Shown piece after piece: positions 1 to 7,600 of a stretch of 8,672 nt of DNA. The translations under genes were made by a program, and so were the position numbers. Source of the stretch: an uncultured Phaeodactylibacter sp. (GTDB lineage Bacteria > Bacteroidota > Bacteroidia > Chitinophagales > Saprospiraceae). The DNA is taken from NCBI GenBank assembly GCA_913062745.1, contig CAJXXJ010000123.1:1-8672 (forward strand). The letters are read 5' to 3'. The notes beneath the pieces are model-generated. The model saw only the letters and a list, made by a program, of their open reading frames with translations. It had not been told where the DNA came from and ran no database searches. Every line of letters begins with the position of its first letter. The first letter of the stretch is position 1.

Positions 1-1197
1 GACCCGGACGGGAACGGTGTGGTCGTCGACCCCTCTGCCCAACTGGAGGAGGAGCTCATCATTCGCCCCACCTCTGAAACCATCATATGGGATACTTACA
101 AAGACTGGATCAACTCTTACCGGGACCTGCCCCTGCTGATCAATCAGTGGGCAAATGTAGTACGCTGGGAGATGCGCACCCGGATGTTTCTGCGTACCGC
201 TGAGTTTCTGTGGCAGGAAGGCCATACCGCCCATGCTACCCGCGAGGAAGCGGTGGAGGAGACCCTGCGCATGCAACAGGTTTACGCTGACTTTGCGGAA
301 AACTATATGGCGATGCCGGTCATCCGGGGGGTAAAAACGGCGAACGAGCGTTTTGCCGGCGCTGATGAGACTTACACTATCGAGGCACTGATGCAGGATG
401 GCAAAGCGCTGCAGGCGGGCACCTCTCACTTCCTGGGCCAGAATTTTGCCCGCGCCTTTGATGTCAAGTTCCTGAATGAAGAAAACCAGGAAGAATACGT
501 TTGGGCTACCTCCTGGGGCGTGTCTACCCGGCTGCTCGGCGGCCTCATCATGACACACTCCGACGACGACGGCCTGGTGCTCCCGCCCAAGCTTGCTCCT
601 ACCCAGGTGGTCATCGTGCCCATACCCAAGCCGGCACCGGAAATCGGCGAAGTAGCTGATCAACTCATGGCGGCACTCAAAGAAAAAGGCATTTCCGTCA
701 AGTATGATAAGGATGACCGCAAACGGCCGGGCTTCAAATTTGCCGAGCACGAAATGAAAGGCATCCCGGTACGCCTCGGCATCGGTAAGCGCGATCTGGA
801 GAAAGGGCAGGTAGAAGTGGCCCGCCGCGACACCAAGGAGAAAACCTTTGTGCCGATCGACGGCGTAGCTGCACACGTGGAGCAGTTGCTGGAAGAAATA
901 CAGGACAACTTGTTCCAGCGGGCTAAAGCATTCCGTGATGCGCACATTACCCGCGTAGATACTTTTGACGAATTCAAGGCTGTGCTCAAGGATAAGAAAG
1001 AAGGATACCCGGAGTCCTGGGGGGGCGGCTTCATTTCCGCACACTGGGACGGCACCACCGAAACAGAGGTAAAAATTAAGGAGCTGACCAAAGCCACGAT
1101 CCGTTGTATCCCACTCGACAACGAAGCCGAAGAAGGCAAATGTGTCCTTACCGGCAAGCCCAGCAATCAGCGGGTGCTTTTCGCGAAAGCGTACTAA
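1..1197 (+). CDS. proS: Prolyl-tRNA synthetase, 3' part (N-terminus outside window)
   Basis: Proline--tRNA ligase, which charges tRNA-Pro with proline in the cytoplasm. The frame is open from base 1, so the gene starts before the window; the GTG at 19 is internal. About 398 residues are visible, against roughly 490 for the archaeal/eukaryotic-like (type 3) family, so about 90-100 N-terminal residues are missing. Numbering from the first visible residue, the class II core shows RPTSE (about 22-26), motif 2 with RWE and [16 protein letters not shown] (55-78), and motif 3 around [12 protein letters not shown] (180-191). An anticodon-binding domain follows (about 199-300), then a C-terminal domain ending in FAKAY with the conserved final Tyr. 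That last domain keeps only two Cys (about 369 and 381) of the zinc ligands seen in some relatives, so it probably does not bind zinc. The TAA stop overlaps the stop of the convergent protease gene. Identification is very secure from the motifs. Confidence 0.97.
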   Translation, partial: DPDGNGVVVDPSAQLEEELIIRPTSETIIWDTYKDWINSYRDLPLLINQWANVVRWEMRTRMFLRTAEFLWQEGHTAHATREEAVEETLRMQQVYADFAENYMAMPVIRGVKTANERFAGADETYTIEALMQDGKALQAGTSHFLGQNFARAFDVKFLNEENQEEYVWATSWGVSTRLLGGLIMTHSDDDGLVLPPKLAPTQVVIVPIPKPAPEIGEVADQLMAALKEKGISVKYDKDDRKRPGFKFAEHEMKGIPVRLGIGKRDLEKGQVEVARRDTKEKTFVPIDGVAAHVEQLLEEIQDNLFQRAKAFRDAHITRVDTFDEFKAVLKDKKEGYPESWGGGFISAHWDGTTETEVKIKELTKATIRCIPLDNEAEEGKCVLTGKPSNQRVLFAKAY

Positions 1198-1205
1198 GCG
1201 CCTTT
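1186..1205. terminator. Weak hairpin over the convergent stop codons
   Basis: AAAGCG (1186-1191) can pair with CGCCTTT (1199-1205) using one bulged C. The 7-base loop contains the overlapping stop codons of proS and the protease gene. There is no uninterrupted T tract on either strand, only CTTT/GCCTTT on the plus strand and CGCTTTCG on the minus strand. It is the only candidate for a shared bidirectional terminator, as the two genes leave no intergenic space. The support is weak. Confidence 0.2.
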
Positions 1206-2330
1206 GCCTTTCAGCTTCACCAGATAATCCAGGCTCTCCCGGTCTACTACGCCCACCAGCCGGTGCTTATGGTAGACTGGGAGTATGCCCTGCCCCTTCC
1301 AGCTCACCTTAGGGAACGCCTCCCGCATGCTATCCTGCAGCAGCAGCACCTCATACCGGCGCTTTACTACCTCTGAGAGCGGCTTTTGCAAATCAGTATC
1401 CTTCTGCTTCGCCAGCTTCATTAGTTTGTGCTCACTCAGTGTGCCCAGTATATTTTGCCAGCGGTCGAATACCAAAAAATGCCGTTCGCTGCCGTGCTGC
1501 AGCCGGTCAATAGCGGCTTTAAGCGGCTCATCTCCGTACAGCGGCGTGAATGCCGGGCGCACTACATCCGCTACGGTATATTGATCCAGCAGCCCGTCGA
1601 AGCGTACCATGCGGTACTCATTGACTGCCATCACAAACACAAATACGCCCACAACTGCCGTCACCACGCTAAACTGCCAGATTCCAAATATTACCAGCCC
1701 TACAGCCAGCACCTGACCGATATAGGAGGCCAGCCGGGTCGCCCGCAGCCGGCCCATGCGCAGCGACAAAAGCGCCCGCAGTACCCGGCCCCCGTCCATA
1801 GGGAAAGCCGGAAGCATGTTGAAAACAGCTAGTATGATATTCAGGAAAATCAAGCCAAACAGGAAGTAATCAAAAGCAGAAAGCCCTACGGCAAATACAT
1901 TGCTGCCCGGATACGCCAGGCTCATAAAAAAGTTGTAGAACTTGTCGCGGCTATGGCCGGAAATAGCCAGCGGAAAGACGGACAGCGTCAGGCTGATGCC
2001 CACATTTACCGCCGGGCCGGCCACTGCGACCAAAAATTCGTGCATAGGGTTTTCCGGAAGCCGGTCGAGCCGGGCCACTCCGCCTATAGGCGAAAGAATG
2101 ATATCCCGGGTATCCACTCCGAAGCGGCGGGCAGTAAGGGCATGGCCAAATTCGTGCAGCACTACGCAGAAGAATATTGCGAGTACGAAAGCCATCATCC
2201 AGCCGATCGTATACCAATCCCAGGCTTCGCCCAACCCTTTGATCAGCACCCATAGGAAAATGAGGACAAAAGTCCAGTGCACTTGCACCGGTATGCCAAA
2301 GATGCGGGCGATCTGTATGACTCCTTTCAT
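1194..2330 (-). CDS. Site-2 protease family (M50) membrane metalloprotease with two CBS domains
   Basis: A 378-residue intramembrane zinc metalloprotease of the M50/site-2-protease family, the subgroup that carries C-terminal CBS domains. Visible features in order: a hydrophobic segment at about 16-33; a second at about 41-60 running into the zinc motif HEFGH (59-63); the AVAGPAVN segment (about 102-109) with hydrophobic residues to about 122; a segment at 151-171; then the third zinc ligand in [12 protein letters not shown] (171-182, Asp179). Two further hydrophobic stretches span about 203-238. CBS domains follow at about 251-308 and 318-374; such domains often bind adenine nucleotides, so ligand-controlled proteolysis is plausible. 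The family cleaves membrane-embedded anti-sigma factors or other membrane proteins; the substrate here is unknown. The ATG at 2330 places the first hydrophobic segment near the N-terminus, as usual, and no Shine-Dalgarno is seen. It lies 104 bases downstream of the stress-protein gene on the same strand, with a terminator-like hairpin between them. Confidence 0.93.
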   Translation of the reverse strand: MKGVIQIARIFGIPVQVHWTFVLIFLWVLIKGLGEAWDWYTIGWMMAFVLAIFFCVVLHEFGHALTARRFGVDTRDIILSPIGGVARLDRLPENPMHEFLVAVAGPAVNVGISLTLSVFPLAISGHSRDKFYNFFMSLAYPGSNVFAVGLSAFDYFLFGLIFLNIILAVFNMLPAFPMDGGRVLRALLSLRMGRLRATRLASYIGQVLAVGLVIFGIWQFSVVTAVVGVFVFVMAVNEYRMVRFDGLLDQYTVADVVRPAFTPLYGDEPLKAAIDRLQHGSERHFLVFDRWQNILGTLSEHKLMKLAKQKDTDLQKPLSEVVKRRYEVLLLQDSMREAFPKVSWKGQGILPVYHKHRLVGVVDRESLDYLVKLKGKGA

Positions 2331-2359
2331 GAATGTTGTTTAAACTGGTCTTCAAACGC

Positions 2360-2388
2360 AAAAAAGGCACAGCAGGTTGTGGCTTGCC
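2360..2388 (-). terminator. Rho-independent terminator or attenuator after the stress-protein gene
   Basis: Read on the minus strand, GGCAAGC (2388-2382), an 8-base loop and GCTGTGCC (2373-2366) form a 7-bp stem with one bulged G, followed at once by six T (2365-2360). It lies about 47 bases past the stress-protein stop and 30 bases before the protease ATG. It should therefore end or reduce read-through from the first gene into the second. An upstream 5-bp hairpin (CTTGC/GCAAG, 2397-2383) uses the same bases as the 5' arm, so the two structures cannot form together. Confidence 0.6.
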
Positions 2389-2434
2389 GGTAGCAAGATG
2401 CACTAAAGCAGGGGTGTGGTGGTTGAAGGTGCGG

Positions 2435-3256
2435 CTATCGTTCTCCAAAAACCATAAACGGCAGCGGGCTTTTCCACGCTTCGCGCTTCGCCAGTTTTCC
2501 GTGCAGCAGCTTCTCCGGGAAGGCCCGCTCCGGCAGGTACATCGCCAGCATCTGTGCCGATGCGCTTTCCAGGTAGTAATCGATACCACGGCTTACGGAG
2601 AAGTCACGTACCATGTCCAGGTCCATGTGGCGGGCTTTGATACGCTCCACTTTCAGCTTATCCTGTTCTTCCGGCAGCATATTGACGAAAAAAGGCCTAA
2701 TTTCTGCGCCCAAGCTGTCCGCAAAGTCTTCCAGAATAAGTTTCATAGGCTGTGCCTCCGCCGTGATATCTACCGCAAATGCAATATTCCTAACGGGCCT
2801 GAAGGCATAGCCCTCCGGTATCATCAGCAAGGGGCAGGGCGTCTGCTCAATCAGCTTGGTACTGACGCTGCCAAACAGGTAGTCCTGCAGGTAATGCTTG
2901 CTTCTTACGCCGACTACCAGCAAATCAGCAGAGAGCTCCCGGGCTTCTTTCACCAGCGCAGGCACAGCTCTGCCGTTGCGCACGCGCAGCGATTTGAGCC
3001 GGAGCTCCGACCACTGCTCCGGCACCCGGTCCGGATAAGCGGTAGCCAGGCGGCGCAGGCGTTGCTCGTATTCCAGGTTGTCGCGCGCCACCAGCTCGCG
3101 GAGGGCTTTTTGCGGAAGCGTGGGCGAGGCCTGTACCGCCGGATTGACGTAGATCAGGTGCAGCTCAGCTTCCAGCGCAAGGCTTAGCCAGACAGCGTAC
3201 TCGTAAGCGTTGCTGGCAGCGGGTGAGAAATCAATAGCGACCAGTATCTTCTTCAT
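2435..3256 (-). CDS. Universal stress protein, tandem UspA domains
   Basis: A 273-residue cytoplasmic universal stress protein with two UspA folds, the usual Bacteroidota arrangement of about 270-280 residues. Domain 1 (about 1-147) opens with MKKILVAIDFSP, with Asp9 at the nucleotide-contact position, and contains DLLVVGVRSK followed by FGSVS (112-133). This is the ATP-binding motif G-x2-G-x9-G-S with Ser119 in place of the second Gly (Gly116, Gly129, Ser130). Domain 2 (about 155-273) restarts with VRNIAFAVDI (Asp163) and ends on a strand, PLPFMVF, but has no Gly-rich ATP loop, so it is probably a non-binding or degenerate copy. Usp proteins respond to starvation and stress, often by ATP-dependent dimerisation; the specific role here is unknown. 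ATG 3256 gives the canonical N-terminus. It is divergent from the TIR gene, with 97 bases between them, and upstream of the protease gene on the same strand. Confidence 0.93.
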   Translation of the reverse strand: MKKILVAIDFSPAASNAYEYAVWLSLALEAELHLIYVNPAVQASPTLPQKALRELVARDNLEYEQRLRRLATAYPDRVPEQWSELRLKSLRVRNGRAVPALVKEARELSADLLVVGVRSKHYLQDYLFGSVSTKLIEQTPCPLLMIPEGYAFRPVRNIAFAVDITAEAQPMKLILEDFADSLGAEIRPFFVNMLPEEQDKLKVERIKARHMDLDMVRDFSVSRGIDYYLESASAQMLAMYLPERAFPEKLLHGKLAKREAWKSPLPFMVFGER

Positions 3257-3274
3257 GCGTCCAAATTATTTTAG

Positions 3275-3284
3275 GGGATATCCC
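3275..3284. promoter_or_regulatory. Perfect 10-bp palindrome GGGATATCCC, possible operator
   Basis: GGGATATCCC is a perfect inverted repeat centred between 3279 and 3280. It lies 18 bases upstream of the stress-protein ATG and just downstream of that gene's candidate -7 element, where a bound repressor would block transcription start. A 10-bp palindrome can occur by chance, so this is only a candidate site. Confidence 0.2.
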
Positions 3285-3290
3285 GGATTT

Positions 3291-3322
3291 GAAAAGTAAG
3301 CATTCTCCGCATATCCATCAAA
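3291..3322 (-). promoter_or_regulatory. Candidate Bacteroidota promoter for the stress-protein gene
   Basis: On the minus strand TTTG (3322-3319) is followed after 20 bases by TACTTTTC (3298-3291). This resembles the Bacteroidota sigma-70 pattern of TTTG at -33 and TAnnTTTG at -7, with seven of eight bases matching at -7. The predicted start, near 3285, would give a leader of about 28 bases to the ATG at 3256. Confidence 0.45.
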
Positions 3323-3329
3323 AAATCAA

Positions 3330-3337
3330 TACTTTTA
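3330..3337 (+). promoter_or_regulatory. Candidate -7 element for the TIR gene
   Basis: TACTTTTA matches the Bacteroidota -7 consensus TAnnTTTG at seven of eight positions. No TTTG is found at the expected -33 position. Transcription would start only about 10 bases before the ATG at 3354, giving a very short leader. The element sits within the same 97-base gap as the divergent stress-protein promoter, so the two could compete. Confidence 0.3.
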
Positions 3338-3353
3338 CAGCAAACGAAAAAGT

Positions 3354-4439
3354 ATGCCATCCGATGACTCCCGCTTGTCCGCCGTCCGGCAGCAACTGGA
3401 AGACGGGCAGGTTGAAGATGCCCTGGAAAGCCTGCGCAGCCTGGCCGAACAGTACGCCCCGTCTTACCTGACTGCCGTAAGCATGCAAAAGGCAGAACTA
3501 TCCGCCCTGGAGCGCGATGCGCTGGAGCTGGGGGAAGATACAAGCGTGCGCGAACGTCGCCGCCGGCTGAAGCGGCAGCTGTTCCGGCTTCTGGATACCG
3601 TGAGCGAAAAAGTACAGCAAACACCCGGCACAACGGCCGAAGCTGCCGCTCCGCCCCCCTCACCCTTTAAGCACAGCCGGGGTAAAGGCCCGGTCAATAT
3701 CTTCCTGATGCACGCCTCTGCCGATCAGGAAGGAGCTCAGGAGCTTCGCAAAAGTATGGCCTTGCTCCTGCACCTCAGGCGGGCGGAGCTGGCCAGTCAG
3801 CATGCTCTTCCGGCCGGCGACCGGGAAGCTGCTTTAGCAAAAGCACTGCAGGAGACAGAGGTAGTGCTGCTGTTGCTCAGCAACGAATTTATAGCAGACC
3901 CGGAATGCCTGCAGGGACAGGATGCCGCCTGGCAGCTGCAACAACAAAAACGGCTGGTGCTCATCCCCGTGCTTTATTCGCCTGTTGCCCACCTTGACCA
4001 GCTTCCGATCGGTAAATTGCAGGCCCTGCCCCGGGGCGGGAAGGCCATCACCGAACATCCTAATCCCGATAAAGCTTACGCCGATATCAGCCGGGAGCTG
4101 GGGGAACTTATGGAAAATATCCGGCAACAGCTGGACTACTCAGCGGCCTCGCCAGAGCAGCCACCGGGGCCGGGCGGTGCTGCGCTGAATGTGGATCATG
4201 ATGAATTGTTGCAGCTATTTCGCAACGGGCGTACCGAAAGCCTGATTCAGGAGCTGATCGCGCTGACTCCCTCCCATACTGCTTTTTTTGAGCGGGCGCT
4301 CATGCTGGAGAAACAGTGGAAAAACTATCAGGAAAAAACGCGGTACGGTACGGCTACCGGCGAGGCGTTGCTGGTGTCCAAAAACCAGCTGGACCGCTCC
4401 CTGCTGGAATTATTAATGGATATGCAGCGTCAGGGGTAA
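3354..4439 (+). CDS. TIR-domain protein flanked by two effector-associated (EAD-like) domains
   Basis: A 361-residue predicted cytoplasmic protein. Residues about 5-85 look like an effector-associated domain, a small helical adaptor domain of bacterial conflict systems: LSAVRQQLEDGQVEDALESL, then a helix with SALERDALELGE, ending in RRLKRQLFRLLD. A Pro/Ala-rich linker (about 90-107) leads to a TIR domain (about 112-255) with VNIFLMHASADQEG, HALPAGD in the BB-loop region, VVLLLLSNEFIADPEC (170-185), RLVLIPVLY and LPIGKLQALPRGGKAI. A second Pro/Gly-rich linker (262-277) precedes a degenerate second copy of the helical domain (281-358; ELLQLFRNGRTESLIQELIA to LDRSLLELLMD). TIR domains of this kind usually cleave NAD+ or act as scaffolds. 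Here the usual catalytic Glu, four residues after Cys185, is Gln189. ATG 3354 is the only ATG/GTG/TTG start after the in-frame TAA at 3297. It lies 185 bases upstream of the cyclase gene on the same strand. The TIR call is firm; the EAD calls are by pattern and less sure. Confidence 0.85.
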   Translation: MPSDDSRLSAVRQQLEDGQVEDALESLRSLAEQYAPSYLTAVSMQKAELSALERDALELGEDTSVRERRRRLKRQLFRLLDTVSEKVQQTPGTTAEAAAPPPSPFKHSRGKGPVNIFLMHASADQEGAQELRKSMALLLHLRRAELASQHALPAGDREAALAKALQETEVVLLLLSNEFIADPECLQGQDAAWQLQQQKRLVLIPVLYSPVAHLDQLPIGKLQALPRGGKAITEHPNPDKAYADISRELGELMENIRQQLDYSAASPEQPPGPGGAALNVDHDELLQLFRNGRTESLIQELIALTPSHTAFFERALMLEKQWKNYQEKTRYGTATGEALLVSKNQLDRSLLELLMDMQRQG

Positions 4440-4560
4440 AATTTTTTCAGGCGAAGGCTCGTTAAAGTCCGGGTCTGTACGCTGCAAAATTTTAGCCAGC
4501 CATTCGGCAAGTGTCAGGCAGCGTCCGGCAAATAAGCAATTAAGCCCGGGCACCGGATTC

Positions 4561-4576
4561 TTTCGCCAAAGCGAAA
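4561..4576. promoter_or_regulatory. Inverted repeat upstream of the cyclase gene
   Basis: TTTCGC (4561-4566) and GCGAAA (4571-4576) form a perfect 6-bp inverted repeat around CAAA. It lies just upstream of the candidate -7 element, at the place a regulator would cover the -33 region. It is not followed by a T tract, so it is unlikely to be a terminator for the TIR gene. The rest of the 4440-4624 gap holds no gene. It has one short direct repeat, CGGCAA at 4505-4510 and 4526-4531, two helical turns apart. Confidence 0.25.
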
Positions 4577-4581
4577 ATTCG

Positions 4582-4589
4582 TAATTTAC
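4582..4589 (+). promoter_or_regulatory. Candidate -7 element for the cyclase gene
   Basis: TAATTTAC resembles the Bacteroidota -7 consensus TAnnTTTG (six of eight). It would place transcription start near 4596, with a leader of about 28 bases to the GTG at 4625. No clear TTTG is present at -33. Together with the 185-base gap it suggests the cyclase gene can be transcribed independently of the TIR gene. Confidence 0.3.
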
Positions 4590-4624
4590 CCCCTTAACAT
4601 AAGACAGAACGAGGACAACGATCT

Positions 4625-7600
4625 GTGAAGAACCTTATTCCACACTATATACAGGATCAACTCCTGAAGGGCAATACCTACGGGCGCATCAATGCCTACA
4701 CCCTTTTCGTCGACCTCTCCGGCTTCACTCCGCTGACCGAGGCGCTGATGCGGCAGGGGAACCGCGGAGCGGAACAACTGACTAATGTGCTGAACGAGAT
4801 ATTCGAGCCGCTGGTCAGCCTGGTGTACGCAAATGAGGGCTTTATTCCCTACTACGCCGGGGATGCCTTTACCGCCATCTTTCCCTCCGAGCAGTCTGCA
4901 GAAAAAGGCCGCGATATCGTGCAGCTGGGCATGGTAGCCCGGGAGCTGTTCAGCCGGCGGGAGTTCCGCTTCGGCAACTTTACCATCGGTATCAAGTTCG
5001 GGCTTTCCTTCGGGGAGGTGGAGTGGGGCATCGTGGGCAGGGAGAACCACAAAGCGTTTTACTTTCGGGGAAAACCCATCGACAGCTGCGCAGACTGTCA
5101 GACCAAGGCACAGGACCAGGATATTGTGATCGACGAAGCGATGTGCCTGCAGCTTAAAGAGGAGGGGTTCTATCTGAAGAAACTGGAAGAGGGCTACTAT
5201 AAAGTGTGGGGCCTGGTGCCCGAAAAGGAAGCTGCCGTTCCTGCTGTCACTGAGTTGCCGCCGCTCGACCCGGAGATTGCCCTGCAGTTTTTGCCACAGG
5301 CAGTTGCCAATTACAGCCAGGAAGGGGAGTTCCGTACCGTCATATCCATTTTCCTTTCCTTCCGGGGCGTGCATACCCACGAGCTGCTCGATCAGTTTGC
5401 CACGAAAGTGCTGGAGCAAATCGATAATTTCTCCGGCTACTTCAAAGAGGTAGACTTTGGAGACAAAGGAGGCGTGATGGTCGGCTTCTTCGGCGCTCCC
5501 GTATCTTTTGAAAACAATAGCGACCGCGCGCTGGAGTTTACTTTTACCTTACGGGAAAGCCTGCGCGAGCTGCAGCTGGATACCGACCTGGAGTATCGGG
5601 TAGGGATCACCGTGGGCACTGCGTACGCCGGCATCGTAGGGGGTGCCGAGCGTTGTCAGTACGCAGCAGTAGGCAACCGCGTCAACCTTGCCGCCCGGCT
5701 GATGACTTATGCCAAATGGGGCGAAGTACTGGTAGACAGCGATATACAGAAGAACCGGCATTTCAATTTTCAACACCGCGGAGATATACAGTACAAAGGC
5801 ATTAAGGGGAATGTGCCTACTTACAAACTGATAGGCCGTAACTACGAGACCCACCCTACCTACATTAGTGAGCTGGTAGGCCGGGAGTCGGAGATGGAGC
5901 AGCTGATGCAGTCCGCCCAGCCTTTATTTGACCACCGGCCGGCCGGCATCGCCTACATCTACGGAGAAGCCGGCGTAGGCAAAAGCCGCCTGGTATATGA
6001 GCTAAAGGATACGCTCTACGGCCAAAAGCTGGTGCAGTGGCATACCTGTCAGGCCGACCAAATCCTCAAAAAGCCGTTCAATCCATTCATCTACTTCCTG
6101 AAGAACTACTTCGAGCAGTACCCCGAAAGTACCTCCCTGGCCAATATGCAACACTTTGAGGAGCGCTATCAGCAGCTGCTGGAAGAGCTGGACGGCGTCA
6201 ATCAGGTAGAAGCCAAAAGCGTACGACGCGAGCTGGTGCGTACCAAGTCCGTGCTGGCTGCGCTCATCGGGCTAAACTTTAAAGACTCTATATGGGACCT
6301 GCTCGATGCCAAAGGCCGTTACCAAAACACCCTCTCCTCCATCATCAACCTGTTGATTGCTGAATCGCTGATCCATCCGGTGGTGCTGGAGCTGGAAGAC
6401 GGGCACTGGATCGATGAAAACAGCCGGGAACTGCTGGCCGAGTTCGTCCGTCAGATGGAGCGCTTCCCGGTCTTTCTGGTAGTGACTTCCCGCTATCTCG
6501 ACGATGGCTCCAAGCCGCGCATCCTTAGTGAAGAGGTAGAGCAGCAATTGCAATTGCCGGTATTGGAGATCGACCTCAATACTCTCAGCCCGGAAGCTGT
6601 GCGGAAATTTGCGGAGCTCCGGCTGGAAGGCCCCCTCAGCCCTGAGTTTTTTGAAATGCTGCTGCGCACCTCCAACAGCAACCCGTTCTACCTGGAGCAA
6701 ATCCTTGAATACTTTGCCGAGCGCCGCTTGCTGGAAAAGGAAAACGGGGCCTGGACGATGAAAGACAAGGACATTCAGCTGTCCAGCTCCATCAACGCCA
6801 TCCTGACGGCGCGTATCGACCGCCTGTCCGATTTGGTGAAAGAAACGGTGAAGGCCGCAGCGGTCATTGGGCGCGAATTTGAGATCCCGATCCTTTCAGA
6901 AGTAATGAAAACGCAGGCCGAGTTCGATCAGTCCAACGGGCAGGCCTCCAAGCTGCTGAAAGAACAGATCAAACATGCGGAGAACGGACAAATATGGCAC
7001 GCTATGAATGAGCTGCGCTACATCTTCCGCCACTCCCTTTTGCGCGAAGCCGTGTACAGCATGCAGCTGCGTGCCCGCCTCGAGCAACTCCACCGGTTGA
7101 TCGCCGAAGCTATAGAGCGCCTTTACCATAACAACCTGGAAGAGCGCTTCGTAGACCTGGCTTTCCACTACGAGCAGGCCGGGGTGTTTGACAAAACCTG
7201 CGAATACCTGCAGAAGGCGGCTGATTACGCCCGCAGCAACTACCAGAATCAGCGGGCGCTGGACTACTACGAAAAGCTGCTGGACAAGCTGGGGCAGCGT
7301 AAAGATACTGCGGACCAGATACAGACCTACCTCAATAAGGGCAAGGTGCTGGAGCTCATCGGCAACTGGGAGGAATGCCAGAAAGCCTACGAGCAGGCCC
7401 TTTCTTTGGCCAAACGCACCCGGGATGTGCTGCTGCTGGGACAAGCTAATAATAACCTGGGGGGATTGCTGCTTCTCAAAGGGGAATACCATGAAGCCCG
7501 CAACTACCTGCAAATCGCCGCCGGCCTGTTTGAGTCGATCGACGATCAGCCGGGGCGCGCCAAGGTGTACGGCAGCCTGGGCAACCTCTTCTTCCGGCAG

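Noticed and set aside
2333..3187. Open reading frame of 284 codons on the plus strand opposite the stress-protein gene
   Set aside because: It is antisense to a clear UspA gene, rich in Gln, Arg and His, with no recognisable domain. It is a shadow of GC-biased codon use.
4440..4445. T-run just after the TIR gene as a terminator
   Set aside because: ATTTTTT follows the stop, but I found no stable hairpin directly before it.
3257..4624. TIR gene region as a recent mobile insertion
   Set aside because: No transposase, integrase, terminal inverted repeats, flanking duplications or tRNA gene are visible, and base composition is similar to the neighbours by eye.
4586..5419. Open frame of 277 codons on the minus strand opposite the cyclase N-terminus
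   Set aside because: It is fully antisense to conserved cyclase motifs and has no recognisable protein features.
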